From contig VXRD01000158.1 in NCBI GenBank assembly GCA_009838845.1, positions 1 through 52,624 of the forward strand: DNA of 52,624 bases, in the 5' to 3' direction. Under the pieces are notes generated by a model, which saw nothing but the letters and a program-made list of their open reading frames with translations, was not told the origin of the DNA and did not search any database. The stretch is from Gemmatimonadota bacterium. Its GTDB lineage: Bacteria > Latescibacterota > UBA2968. A program made the position numbers and the translations under genes. This document shows, one piece after another, positions 42,373-51,680 of the stretch (position 1 is the first letter of the stretch; each line of letters begins with the position of its first letter).

Positions 42373-44013
42373 TCATTGCGAGACGCCGCCGTGTGCGTCA
42401 AAAAAATCGAAAATAGACGGTAGAGCTGTGAACCATATTGTGTTGTGCGTATCGTCGGGATATTCGGTATAGGTGAAATTTGTCATATACTTTGCCAACA
42501 GTTTTGCGGTGCGTCGAGCGGGTTCTGCCAGCGCGACCATGTCCTTTGCTCCTTGCGAAAATAGCACGGGAAGATCGGCATGCGGTTTGACGTGTCTCGA
42601 TCTTACCCAACGCCCACTGGCCGCGATTGGCGCGATGGCGGCAAATTTTTCGGCATGCCTCAATCCCAGAATCCAGGTGCCACCTCCGCCCATCGAATGA
42701 CCGGTGAGGTACACGCGCTCTGGATCGATATTGTAGATGGACAATACGCGATCCAATACATCCATGACATCTTGCCCGCCAATTCTGCGATACCCAGTAA
42801 AAGGCCCGCGTCCACTCGGCGCGACAAATAAATATCCGCGTTCTTGTGATAGATGCTTGCACAGGTTCTCTGTTTCGCCTCTTCTGCGCCGGTCCAACCA
42901 GGTGTTTTCGCTGCCAGAAGCACCGTGAAGGCCAATGATCAGCGGCCATGATCGATCCGGCGTATATCCCTCTGGCACAAATATGCGGTAGGGTACGAGT
43001 TGGCTGTCAACTGCTGATTGATACGCGAGGTGAAAGTCGCCAGTGCTTTTCTTCAGGGGGTCTTCTCCTGCCAAAAGTGCCGAAGATAGGGTTTCGGCGA
43101 GGTCGATGTCCGCCGGTATGTTAATCGCGCCGCGCCATGTCAATCCCCTGCCGCTTCTGCGGTATTTCATGACCATAGGTTGCGCTGTTCGCCTGAGATC
43201 TCCCACGTATTTGGCGTGCATTTCCTCGAGATGCGCGACGATATATTCGATTGTTTCGATAGCTGCCCGCTGGGACGCACCACGGGACGCGATATTCTCG
43301 CCATGCAAGGTTTTTAGCCGCGTTTGCAAAATTTTCAAGCGTGAAGACATTGTGTCTGTGTGCAAAAAAGCTCTTGTGACTCTCAGCAGAAGTTTGCCCG
43401 CTGGATCGCGCAATTCATAGCGCACACCTGCGCGTCCTTCAGGCAAACCCGTTGTTGATAGGGCGCAATTGAAAGCGCGGACAGACGAAATTGGGAGTGT
43501 GCGCTCGTCAACCACACCCTTTGTTCCCCGCAGCGATAGCCGCGCCGTATATTCGCCTGAAAGCGGATGTCCCAGGCTAAAGAGGGGTTTCAGTTGTACG
43601 TGAAGCGTGTCGTCCGTGTTCGTGATGGTGCGATTTAATACCAGGTTGTAGCTTGCGGCGAGTTCTGTACCTTCGCCAGAGCTACTGTCTCGCGTCATTG
43701 CCATAAATCGTATAAACAGGCGGTAGGCGCGATAGTTGTCTTTTTTTTCGAAAGCTGCAAAGGCTGTATCCGATAGTGCCTGGAGATTGGGTGGTATGCC
43801 CTCATCTGTTGCTTTCAGGCGGTTCAATGTAGAACGCGTGACCACTGTAAATGCGCGGGCATCTTCCCAGGCGATATCGCCGAGTTGTTCGCCTTCGAGC
43901 AGTGTGATAGGATGCTGAGCATAGCCTCTCATACAGGATCCTATTATGCAGAATAGGAATATGCCGCATATTGAGGTGTACTTAAAAAGAAGATGGGGGA
44001 AAGAGATGGGCAT
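42373..44013 (-). CDS. secreted alpha/beta hydrolase (carboxylesterase / depolymerase-like)
   Basis: This roughly 546-residue protein has a signal peptide (hydrophobic about 12-25). The first 300 residues carry no recognised catalytic motif and look like an N-terminal accessory domain. The C-terminal alpha/beta hydrolase domain has IGLHGASGS (oxyanion loop), GHSMGGGGTW with the nucleophile Ser, and a catalytic His in DDTHNTIW. The fold matches PHB-depolymerase/feruloyl-esterase-like esterases. ATG 44013 follows AAAGGAG; the longer frame adds nine unneeded residues. It probably cleaves an ester in a polysaccharide or polyester. Confidence 0.8.
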   Translation of the reverse strand: MPISFPHLLFKYTSICGIFLFCIIGSCMRGYAQHPITLLEGEQLGDIAWEDARAFTVVTRSTLNRLKATDEGIPPNLQALSDTAFAAFEKKDNYRAYRLFIRFMAMTRDSSSGEGTELAASYNLVLNRTITNTDDTLHVQLKPLFSLGHPLSGEYTARLSLRGTKGVVDERTLPISSVRAFNCALSTTGLPEGRAGVRYELRDPAGKLLLRVTRAFLHTDTMSSRLKILQTRLKTLHGENIASRGASQRAAIETIEYIVAHLEEMHAKYVGDLRRTAQPMVMKYRRSGRGLTWRGAINIPADIDLAETLSSALLAGEDPLKKSTGDFHLAYQSAVDSQLVPYRIFVPEGYTPDRSWPLIIGLHGASGSENTWLDRRRRGETENLCKHLSQERGYLFVAPSGRGPFTGYRRIGGQDVMDVLDRVLSIYNIDPERVYLTGHSMGGGGTWILGLRHAEKFAAIAPIAASGRWVRSRHVKPHADLPVLFSQGAKDMVALAEPARRTAKLLAKYMTNFTYTEYPDDTHNTIWFTALPSIFDFFDAHGGVSQ

Positions 44014-44101
44014 AAGTGTCTCCTTTTTATAAATCAACACGAGTCATTCGACAAAATAAGTTGCCATTGGGAAAAAAGCAAGGCTAAGGAACAATTCCGA
44101 C

Positions 44102-44130
44102 TTGTGCGATGCAGAATCCCACTTTATCAT
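44102..44130 (+). promoter_or_regulatory. sigma70 promoter of the sialate esterase gene cluster
   Basis: TTGTGC (44102-44107) and TATCAT (44125-44130) are separated by 17 bases. Transcription from about 44137 leaves room for the AAGGAT site before ATG 44174. Confidence 0.45.
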
Positions 44131-44173
44131 GGTCTGATACTACTATTGTCAATCTTATGCAAAGGATGCAATC

Positions 44174-45703
44174 ATGACTTCTACTCTTCGCAAATCCATT
44201 GTCGCCCTGCTGTTATTGCTTCCATATCCCGTCCTCGCAGATGTTTCGCTGCCTGCAATTTTCTCAGATAATATGGTGTTGCAGCGACAAATTGCAATAT
44301 CCGTGTGGGGAAATGCCAGTGCCAATGAAGAGATTACCATTGAGTTAGATACCCAGCGCGTGACGATCACAGCAGATGCAGGGGGCACATGGCAGATTCA
44401 CCTGAGTCCTATGGATGCGGGAGGCCCGTATCAACTCACTGTGCGCGGCAAGAATGTTGTCACTTTTAACAATGTGATGGTGGGGGAGGTCTGGGTTTGC
44501 TCGGGGCAATCCAACATGGCCTGGTCCGTCAGGCGTTCTCAAAATGCGGAGGAGGAGATCAAAGCGGCAGATTATCCCAATATCAGACTTTTTACAGTCA
44601 AACGCAGTGCCACTCAAAGGCCCGCGCAAGATGTTGAGGGCATGTGGAGTGTATGCGATACGAGTAGTGTCGGCAATTTTTCTGCGGTGGCCTATTATTT
44701 TGGGCGCCGCCTGCACAAATCTTTGAATGTGTCCATTGGTCTTATCAATACATCCTGGGGTGGTACACCGGCTGAAGCCTGGACTTCATTGCCCGCGCTT
44801 CAAGTCGTACCGGAGTATGCGCCGCTGGGTAAACGCTGGGCAGAACATATCGCCGCTTATCCAGAAGCACAGAAGAGATTTCAAGCCAGACTCGCTGTCT
44901 GGCGTGCAAATACCGATAGCTTGCGCGCTCTGGGGCAACGCCGCCCGCGAGCACCGCGCGGTCCAAATCATCCCCATCGCCCGTCTGTGCTCTACAATGG
45001 GATGATCGCACCTCTCGTTCCCTATGGCATTCGCGGTGCGATATGGTATCAGGGGGAATCAAATGCTGGCCGCGCGTATCAATATCGCGCGTTGTTTCCA
45101 GCGATGATTCAGGACTGGCGTTCGAGTTGGGGGCAGGGCGCATTTCCATTTTTCTTTGTACAGCTTGCCAATTTTAGACAGGTAAAGGAAAATCCAGAGG
45201 AGAGTGCCTGGGCTGAATTGCGCGAGGCGCAATTGATGGCGCTTTCATTGCCAAATACGGGTATGGCTGTGGCGATTGATATTGGAGAGGCAGACGATAT
45301 TCACCCGAGGAATAAACAGGATGTTGGCTTGCGTCTGGCTCTGGGGGCAGAAGCTACGGTCTATGGTATGGATCAACCGCATTCTGGTCCTGTGTATCGG
45401 TCTATGGCGGTTGAAGAAGACAAAATTCGCCTGAAATTTGATCACGCGTATGGCGGCCTGAAAGCAAAGGGCAATATGCTCAAGGGTTTTGCAATTGCCG
45501 GACAAGATAGCAAATTTATCTGGGCAGAGGCAAAAATTGATGGCAACGATGTGCTGGTCTGGAGCAAAGATGTGCAGCAGCCCGTTGCTGTCCGATACGC
45601 ATGGGCAGATAATCCAGTTTGCAATTTGTACAATGGCGCAGATTTGCCAGCATCGCCTTTTCGCACAGATGACTGGCGCGGTATCACCGCTGATCGGCAG
45701 TGA
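44174..45703 (+). CDS. sialate O-acetylesterase
   Basis: This 509-residue secreted enzyme has a signal peptide (about 8-22, cleavage after LAD). The SGNH-type domain has VCSGQSNMAW (nucleophile Ser113), GLINTSWGGTPAEAW and the C-terminal Asp/His in DIGEADDIHPRNKQ. The family removes acetyl esters from sialic acids or other acetylated glycans. It heads the plus-strand cluster with an MDR dehydrogenase, two Gfo/Idh/MocA enzymes and a PhyH protein. Whether the natural substrate is sialic acid is uncertain, as no other sialic-acid genes are seen. Confidence 0.88.
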   Translation: MTSTLRKSIVALLLLLPYPVLADVSLPAIFSDNMVLQRQIAISVWGNASANEEITIELDTQRVTITADAGGTWQIHLSPMDAGGPYQLTVRGKNVVTFNNVMVGEVWVCSGQSNMAWSVRRSQNAEEEIKAADYPNIRLFTVKRSATQRPAQDVEGMWSVCDTSSVGNFSAVAYYFGRRLHKSLNVSIGLINTSWGGTPAEAWTSLPALQVVPEYAPLGKRWAEHIAAYPEAQKRFQARLAVWRANTDSLRALGQRRPRAPRGPNHPHRPSVLYNGMIAPLVPYGIRGAIWYQGESNAGRAYQYRALFPAMIQDWRSSWGQGAFPFFFVQLANFRQVKENPEESAWAELREAQLMALSLPNTGMAVAIDIGEADDIHPRNKQDVGLRLALGAEATVYGMDQPHSGPVYRSMAVEEDKIRLKFDHAYGGLKAKGNMLKGFAIAGQDSKFIWAEAKIDGNDVLVWSKDVQQPVAVRYAWADNPVCNLYNGADLPASPFRTDDWRGITADRQ

Positions 45704-45727
45704 GTCCCACCTTCACAGGAGATTCCA

Positions 45728-46762
45728 ATGTCCGCTATGAAAGCAGCACTTTACAAGGGTATCCGCGAAATTGAATGGCAAGATGTTGAATATACGCCCC
45801 CGGCACCGGGTTATATTACTCTGCAAACGAGGAGTTCTGGTATCTGCGGTAGCGATCTGCACAATTATTTTGGCGAGTGGAAACCTTCACTCGAACGCGC
45901 CGCGGGACACGAGTTGTGTGGCACGGTTGCCGAAGTTGGCGAGGGCGTGACTGATATTGAGGTGGGAGACCTCGTCACTGCCGAATGTTTCTCGCATTGC
46001 GGTACATGTCACTACTGTGTTACAGGTCGCTACAATCACTGCGCCAATCGCAAGTGGTTTTCGGGAGAATCGCACGGTGGTTTTGCCGAATATACAACCG
46101 CACACAAAAATAGTGTCTTCAAATTGCCCGACATGACTTTTGAACAGGGTGCGCTTGTAGAACCCCTCGCTGTCGCGCATCGTGCACTCGCACAGGCAAA
46201 AGCGTCTTACCAGGATCGGGTTGCCGTGATCGGTGGGGGAACAATTGGTCAACTTTGTCTGGCAGTTGCCAAAGCTATTGGTGTGCGCGAAACGCTGATT
46301 ACCGCCAAATATCCGCAGCAGGCCGACCTCGCGCGTGACCTGGGCGCGGATCACATCGTCGATATTACAACGACCGATGTGAAGGATGTGGTTAATGATC
46401 TCACCGATGGCATGGGGTATGACGCCGTTATCGAAACTGTGGGCACCGCGCAGAACTTCGATGATTCTATCGCTATATCGCGCCGCCATGCCATGATCGT
46501 TCTCGTGGCCGGTTACTTCAAGCCCCTCGAGGTTGACTTGCGATCAATTGTCTGGTCCGAAGTCAATATCACGGGGTCCAATTGTTACGGTTTCAGCGGC
46601 ATGCGGACCGATTTTGATGTCGCTATTGACCTTATTACTTCTGGGCGCGTGGAAGCTACGAAACTCGTCACCCATCGCTACCCCTTTGCCGATATCGCCG
46701 AAGCTTTTCACACCGCCGCTGACAAAAAGTCCGGTTGTGTCAAAGTGCATCTCGTAAAATAA
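45728..46762 (+). CDS. zinc-dependent MDR alcohol/sugar dehydrogenase
   Basis: This 344-residue medium-chain dehydrogenase has complete zinc sites: catalytic Cys40 (GICGSDLH) and His61-Glu62, and structural cysteines Cys91, Cys94, Cys97 and Cys105 in CGTCHYCVTGRYNHC. The Rossmann loop is VAVIGGGTIGQL. It resembles threonine 3-dehydrogenase/sorbitol-type polyol dehydrogenases. AGGAG lies six bases before the ATG. It lies 24 bases downstream of the sialate esterase and 13 bases before a Gfo/Idh/MocA gene. Confidence 0.9.
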   Translation: MSAMKAALYKGIREIEWQDVEYTPPAPGYITLQTRSSGICGSDLHNYFGEWKPSLERAAGHELCGTVAEVGEGVTDIEVGDLVTAECFSHCGTCHYCVTGRYNHCANRKWFSGESHGGFAEYTTAHKNSVFKLPDMTFEQGALVEPLAVAHRALAQAKASYQDRVAVIGGGTIGQLCLAVAKAIGVRETLITAKYPQQADLARDLGADHIVDITTTDVKDVVNDLTDGMGYDAVIETVGTAQNFDDSIAISRRHAMIVLVAGYFKPLEVDLRSIVWSEVNITGSNCYGFSGMRTDFDVAIDLITSGRVEATKLVTHRYPFADIAEAFHTAADKKSGCVKVHLVK

Positions 46763-46775
46763 AAAGGTTTGTGCT

Positions 46776-47978
46776 ATGGGTATTCGTCTCGGTATTGTCG
46801 GCGTAGGGGCATTTGCACAGGGCTTTATTCCCCTGTTCAATGCACATCCAGATGTAGATCAGGTCGTTCTGTGCGATCTGGATGAAGAAAAACGCCAGAG
46901 TAACGCCGAAAAACACGGGATTGTGCAGACGTCGCCGTCTCTCGATGATCTGTGTGATACCGATGTTGATGCTATCGCGCTTTTTACCCAGAACTGGTTG
47001 CACGGGCCGCAGGCAGTGCAAGCACTTCGCGCGGGTAAACACGTCTATTCAGCCGTGCCACCGGGCATGGCACTCGACGAAATTCGCGCGATTGCCGAAG
47101 CTGTCTGCGAGACGGGTAATATCTATATGCTCGGTGAAACGAGTTACTATTATCCGGCAGTGATTTACTGTCGGCAGCGATTCCGCGAGGGCGCATTTGG
47201 CGATATTGTGTACGCCGAAGCCGAATATTATCACGACTGGGATCACGGTCTGTACGCTGTTGCAAAGTGGCGCGGAGGGAAAAATTGGCGCGAAACCGCT
47301 GGCAAACCCCCTATGTTTTATCCCACCCATTCGACGAGTCAGATTCTCTCTATCACTGGCGCGCGTATGACCCACGTTTCATGCCAGGGTTTCACAGATC
47401 GCCACGAGGATAGAATCTATAAATCAAATAAGTGGAATAATCCTTTCAGCAATGAGTCTGCGCTGTTCAAACTGTCCGATGGCAGCACCGCGCGCATCAA
47501 TGAATTTCGCCGTGTTGGACATCCGGGGACGGTGCGTATGACGATGTTTGGCACACAGGGCAGCTTTGAACACAATGCCTCGGGTGCCGTCTGGCTCACA
47601 AAAGATCGGTCTGAACGCGAATCTCTCGACGCGCAACTCACCTGTCGCGTAGCGGTAAGACGCGTTGAGGGCGATATGGATAAGGTTATCGCAGACGATG
47701 GAACGCATCACACAGTTGCTCCCGTTCATCCCGTTCACCGCTTGCCCGATGCGTTTAGAGGTTTGCCCAATGGTCACAATGGCTCACATCAGTTTCTGGT
47801 TGACGATTTTGTTCGCGCCTGTGTCTCGGACAAGACGCCGCCGAACAATATTTACGAAGCTGCGCGCTATATGATCCCGGGCCTCATTGCCCACGAATCG
47901 GCCCTTAAGGGCGGTGAATTGCTCGAGATTCCCGATTTGGGCGATCCGCCCACGGGTAATCGTCTGGAAATTGATTGA
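46776..47978 (+). CDS. Gfo/Idh/MocA-like protein lacking the catalytic Lys motif
   Basis: This 400-residue oxidoreductase has a good N-terminal Rossmann motif (GIVGVGAFAQGF, about 6-17), but the family's Glu-Lys-Pro is Ala-Val-Pro in HVYSAVPPGM. The Lys that normally takes part in catalysis is therefore missing. The C-terminal substrate domain is present (YPTHSTSQIL). It may be a dehydrogenase using other residues or a non-catalytic partner. It sits between the zinc MDR and PhyH genes. Confidence 0.85.
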   Translation: MGIRLGIVGVGAFAQGFIPLFNAHPDVDQVVLCDLDEEKRQSNAEKHGIVQTSPSLDDLCDTDVDAIALFTQNWLHGPQAVQALRAGKHVYSAVPPGMALDEIRAIAEAVCETGNIYMLGETSYYYPAVIYCRQRFREGAFGDIVYAEAEYYHDWDHGLYAVAKWRGGKNWRETAGKPPMFYPTHSTSQILSITGARMTHVSCQGFTDRHEDRIYKSNKWNNPFSNESALFKLSDGSTARINEFRRVGHPGTVRMTMFGTQGSFEHNASGAVWLTKDRSERESLDAQLTCRVAVRRVEGDMDKVIADDGTHHTVAPVHPVHRLPDAFRGLPNGHNGSHQFLVDDFVRACVSDKTPPNNIYEAARYMIPGLIAHESALKGGELLEIPDLGDPPTGNRLEID

Positions 47979-48024
47979 TCAGTTGTGGGGAGAGTAGAAT
48001 TCATCCATAAACAGGGAGTTGACC

Positions 48025-48762
48025 ATGTCTTATTTTTCTAATGAAGAAAAAGCCTTTTTTAAAAAAAATGGTTATGTTGTCAAACCCGACCTGATTGCAT
48101 CAGACCTACTCAAAAATGCGCGGGATGCCGTGTGGGAATATATCGAGGCGGATCGCGATGATCCCCAGACATGGATTAACGCGGGGCCAAAAGGCAATCT
48201 GCCGTGTAGCGACCATCCCGCAGTCGCGGCTATGAGGACAGATACACCGCTTTACGATATGGCCGAAGAACTCGCGGGTAAGGGGCGTCTTCGTTCGCCT
48301 GGGAATGGGCTGTGTAAAATGATTTACCCGAGCGGGCATACGGACTGGCAGCCGCCGCGAGGACATCTGGACGGGTATCTCATCGAGGGGGTTGCGGATA
48401 CTTTCACCGTTGCTGTGACTATTAATATCAGCGATGTTTTGCCCCGTGGCGGCGGTTTTACCACATGGGCGGGAGCACACCTCAAGGTTGCCAGATATTT
48501 CCAGGCGCATGCCCTGACTAATTTGAGCGGTCTCAAAGTGCCCGGTTTTTTACATCCCGATACGCGCTATGAACACGCCGCACCTGCGGGCACGGTTTGC
48601 TTCTGGCACCACTATATGTTGCACACGGCCAGTATGAACTGTCGGACAGATATCCGCATGGCGCTTGTCAATCGCTTTGCTTTCAAGAACCTGAGCGATA
48701 TCCTGTTCGACCTGCCCTTCGATCTGTGGGATCACTGGGAAGGCTTGCGCGATATCAACTGA
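48025..48762 (+). CDS. phytanoyl-CoA dioxygenase (PhyH) family protein
   Basis: This roughly 245-residue Fe(II)/2-oxoglutarate dioxygenase has the expected ligands: His114-x-Asp116 in RGHLDGY, a distal His200 in HHYMLHTA, and an Arg211 to hold 2-oxoglutarate. Members in this setting hydroxylate small molecules or sugars rather than phytanoyl-CoA. GGAG lies seven bases from ATG 48025. It is in one run with MDR and Gfo/Idh/MocA genes. Confidence 0.87.
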   Translation: MSYFSNEEKAFFKKNGYVVKPDLIASDLLKNARDAVWEYIEADRDDPQTWINAGPKGNLPCSDHPAVAAMRTDTPLYDMAEELAGKGRLRSPGNGLCKMIYPSGHTDWQPPRGHLDGYLIEGVADTFTVAVTINISDVLPRGGGFTTWAGAHLKVARYFQAHALTNLSGLKVPGFLHPDTRYEHAAPAGTVCFWHHYMLHTASMNCRTDIRMALVNRFAFKNLSDILFDLPFDLWDHWEGLRDIN

Positions 48763-48774
48763 AAGGATGCCGTT

Positions 48775-49746
48775 ATGGCACGAATGAAACGACTTGAAAA
48801 GCTCGATGGCTTCGCCAATGTGCAGATGGTCGAAGTCGAACAGCCAGAACCCGGTCCCGATCAGATGCTGATTGAGGTCAAGCGCAGCCTGATTAGCAGG
48901 GGGTCGGAGCTATTTTGGCGATACGTCCGGGAAGAGGCGGTAAGTCCTGAGATGATGGGGTATTCCGACGCGGGTGAGGTCGTGGGCGTGGGGGCCAACA
49001 TCCAGGATTTCGCAGTGGGACAGCGCGTCATGGCGAACACCCCGCACGCTCAGTACGTCATTGCCGGCGAAACCGAGAGATCCCGGCGCGCTTTCCCCCT
49101 TCCGGAAGAACTCAGCTATGAGACCGCGACCTTTCTCCCTCTCGCGACCAGTTCTGTGATGTGGATGCGCTCTTCGCCAATAGAACCCGGGCAGACCGTT
49201 GTCGTGCTCGGTCAGGGGATTGTAGGTGCCCTGTGCGCTCAGATCGTCTGGGAACGCGATCCCGGATGTGTAATCGTCGTCGATGCACAGCCTCTCCGAT
49301 GCGATATCGCGCGGAAACTGGGGCACGAAAATGTGATCAATGTCTCCCAGACCGACTCCGTGGCAGCGGTCAAGGAACTCACAGATGGCAAGGGTGCCGA
49401 CCTCGTCGTCGAGTGCGTCGGGGGCTACGCTGGTATCCAGTCCTTCGAACAAGCTCAGAAGATGCTCGCATCCCGGGGAACGATTCATCTCATCGCGAAG
49501 TATCAAGGTGCTCCATTGCCTCTGGAAGGGGACGCCTTTATGAATAAGCAGATCATCGCGGGCATCCGCATCGATACACCCAGAGAGGCGTGTATGCGGG
49601 ATGCAGCCCAGATGCTGATCGACGGACGGGTCAAAGTCGCCGAACTGATCACCCACAGACTCCCATGGGAACAAACTCCGGATGCGTATCACCTGCTCTA
49701 TCACAAGCCGGACGAAGCACTCGGCGTCATTCTGGAGTGGGATTGA
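48775..49746 (+). CDS. MDR family dehydrogenase (BchC-like, no zinc ligands)
   Basis: This 323-residue MDR protein has SRGSEL in place of the catalytic Cys, no four-Cys structural lobe, and the Rossmann loop VVLGQGIVGALC. It is a close relative in type of the MDR at 33215-34255. It begins 12 bases after the PhyH stop, with GAAAGGATG upstream, and is followed after 28 bases by a Gfo/Idh/MocA gene, repeating the MDR-oxidoreductase pairing. Substrate unknown. Confidence 0.85.
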   Translation: MARMKRLEKLDGFANVQMVEVEQPEPGPDQMLIEVKRSLISRGSELFWRYVREEAVSPEMMGYSDAGEVVGVGANIQDFAVGQRVMANTPHAQYVIAGETERSRRAFPLPEELSYETATFLPLATSSVMWMRSSPIEPGQTVVVLGQGIVGALCAQIVWERDPGCVIVVDAQPLRCDIARKLGHENVINVSQTDSVAAVKELTDGKGADLVVECVGGYAGIQSFEQAQKMLASRGTIHLIAKYQGAPLPLEGDAFMNKQIIAGIRIDTPREACMRDAAQMLIDGRVKVAELITHRLPWEQTPDAYHLLYHKPDEALGVILEWD

Positions 49747-49774
49747 TCTGATTTTGAGCAGGACAGGAGACGCT

Positions 49775-50971
49775 ATGAAGAAACTTCGATTGGCTGTTGT
49801 GGGTTGCGGTGCTTATGAAAGTTCCCGTGCTCGCGGATATATCGCGACGATGGTCAAGCTGACCGATCTCTACGATTTGTGCGCGATCTGTGATCATAGC
49901 GAGCAGGCGTTACAGGTTGTTGGCGAGCGTTTTGGCGTTGACGCGAGATATACCGATTTTGAAGCGATGCTGGATGGGGAAAAGCCAGATGTGGTTTTTA
50001 TTCTTGTCCCCACAGATGGACAGGCGGTCATGGCTTTGGCGGCTGTTGAGCGCGGCTGTCATATTATCACGGAGATTCCCTATGCCCACACGCTGGCGAT
50101 TGGCGATGCAATTGATCGGGCATGTCGAGATAGAGGCGTTGTTTGGGAGGTTGCTGAAAATGTCTGGCTCTGGCCTCAGGAACAATTAAAGCAAAAGATC
50201 GTTAGAAAAGGACTGCTTGGAAAACTGACACATGCGCGTCTGTGGTACACGTCTGGTAGCTATCACGGGATCAACGGGGTTAGAATGATCCTCGACAAGG
50301 CCGCGACCCGTGCCCTGGGCTATGCACAATCGGTGGAGGTGTTGCCATATAGCAATTATGGCGGGGAACAGGAAACGACCCGATGGTGGGAGAGTGCTGT
50401 TGTCGAGTTCGAAGATGACATTGTTTGTTTATACGAGATGTCGCCAGCGGGTGCGCGCAGTAACTTCTGGGATATCGAAGGGGTGGAAGGGCATCTTTCG
50501 GGCAATGAACTGGTGCTTTATGGAGGTAGTGAACGCACATCTTACCCAATTCGGGAGATGTTCGAGGAGATTGACGGAGAGCAGATTCTCTCGTCTGTTC
50601 GCGTAGATACCGATCCACCGGTTGTCTGGGAGAATCCATTCAAGCGCCAGAAGGTTTCCCATGCGGACGATGTGGCTAAAGCCGCGATTCTCAATAGCCT
50701 TTACAGGGCAGTGACAGAGGGAGCAGAACCGCAGTACAGTCCTGCAAATGCCCGCAGGGATCTGGAGATCTGGATTGCGATTCGCGAAAGCGCGAATAGG
50801 GGTAGTGTCTGGGTTGATCTTCCGCTGACGGAAGAGACAGATCTCGAGTGTCGCTTTGAAGCCGAATTTGTTCGGCAGTACGGGGGGCATCCCATCACAG
50901 ACCACAAGCGTCTGTTAAATGCCCCTTTCCAGCGTCTCAGTCCGCTGTGGACGGTGGCTGGTTGGTTGTGA
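49775..50971 (+). CDS. Gfo/Idh/MocA-like protein with altered EKP motif
   Basis: This 398-residue oxidoreductase-type protein has an N-terminal AVVGCGAYESSRARG Rossmann loop. The EKP motif is Glu-Ile-Pro in HIITEIPYAH, so the catalytic Lys is lost, as in the paralogue at 46776-47978. ATG 49775 follows ACAGGAG; the longer frame overlaps the MDR gene and is not needed. It is the last of the cluster's oxidoreductases. Confidence 0.85.
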   Translation: MKKLRLAVVGCGAYESSRARGYIATMVKLTDLYDLCAICDHSEQALQVVGERFGVDARYTDFEAMLDGEKPDVVFILVPTDGQAVMALAAVERGCHIITEIPYAHTLAIGDAIDRACRDRGVVWEVAENVWLWPQEQLKQKIVRKGLLGKLTHARLWYTSGSYHGINGVRMILDKAATRALGYAQSVEVLPYSNYGGEQETTRWWESAVVEFEDDIVCLYEMSPAGARSNFWDIEGVEGHLSGNELVLYGGSERTSYPIREMFEEIDGEQILSSVRVDTDPPVVWENPFKRQKVSHADDVAKAAILNSLYRAVTEGAEPQYSPANARRDLEIWIAIRESANRGSVWVDLPLTEETDLECRFEAEFVRQYGGHPITDHKRLLNAPFQRLSPLWTVAGWL

Positions 50972-50999
50972 TGTGCACTACTCAGATTGGAGAGATATG

Positions 51000-51665
51000 A
51001 TGCGTTTTTTTATGATGTTCTTGTCGATGGTTATTGTTTCAGCTCAAACTGTGCAAGCGCAACCGGCAGATGTGAAAAGTCATGTTGCTGCGCTTAAAGG
51101 CAAGACGTTCTGGATCAAAATCGATTTTGTAGAGGTGAATGACGGGATTCGAGGTATTGATGCGGCAAATGTTTTTGAGAATGGGGAAGTTTCATACCGC
51201 GCCACAATAGGCGGTTTTCGCCAATCTCAGTCTCAGTCTGCAGAGGATTTTGCCGAGGAAGTCAGGAATATCATTATACGAGATGAGCTTTCGGGGTGGA
51301 GCGTGCGGGTGATCCAAAGGGGCGCGAAAGTTCAAATCCGAAAAGCTGAGGCAAGGGAGAAAGAGGTCTATATTGAACTCGACAGACTGTCAGGTGCTCG
51401 CCATGCCGTTCGCCTCAAGGTCAATAGGGATAAGTACACGATTCCCGAAGTTGAACGTCTTTTCAATATCGCCTTTGCTGCAAGCGAAGCGGAATTAGAA
51501 GGTGCAGAGGATACCGTTTTGCTCAAAATGAATATGTCCATTGAAGAAGTGATCGCCCTGAAAGGCAAACCCAAAACGCGCGTTGACCTCGGCTCCAAAA
51601 CCGTTCTCACTTATGACGACTTGAAACTGATATTCAAAGATGGGAAATTGGTTGATGCGGAATGA
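51000..51665 (+). CDS. secreted protein with C-terminal BamE/SmpA-like domain
   Basis: This roughly 221-residue protein has a signal peptide (MRFFMMFLSMVIVSA, cleavage near VQA). The middle 120 residues are unrecognised. The C-terminal 50 residues read LKMNMSIEEVIALKGKP, then YDDLKLIFKDGKL, the pattern of BamE/SmpA/OmlA-like domains (MSxxEVxxLxGxP ... FxDGKV). BamE itself is a small lipoprotein; this protein has no lipobox Cys. A tandem ATG at 50997 is equally possible. Its frame starts 28 bases after the preceding gene. Confidence 0.65.
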   Translation: MRFFMMFLSMVIVSAQTVQAQPADVKSHVAALKGKTFWIKIDFVEVNDGIRGIDAANVFENGEVSYRATIGGFRQSQSQSAEDFAEEVRNIIIRDELSGWSVRVIQRGAKVQIRKAEAREKEVYIELDRLSGARHAVRLKVNRDKYTIPEVERLFNIAFAASEAELEGAEDTVLLKMNMSIEEVIALKGKPKTRVDLGSKTVLTYDDLKLIFKDGKLVDAE

Positions 51666-51680
51666 AGTCTCTTCTTATCT

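Noticed and set aside
44026-44054. Minus-strand TTGTCG-17-TATAAA promoter ahead of the secreted alpha/beta hydrolase
   Set aside because: The implied transcription start near 44019 would fall inside or after the ribosome site AAAGGAG (44020-44026), so a functional transcript would lack it.
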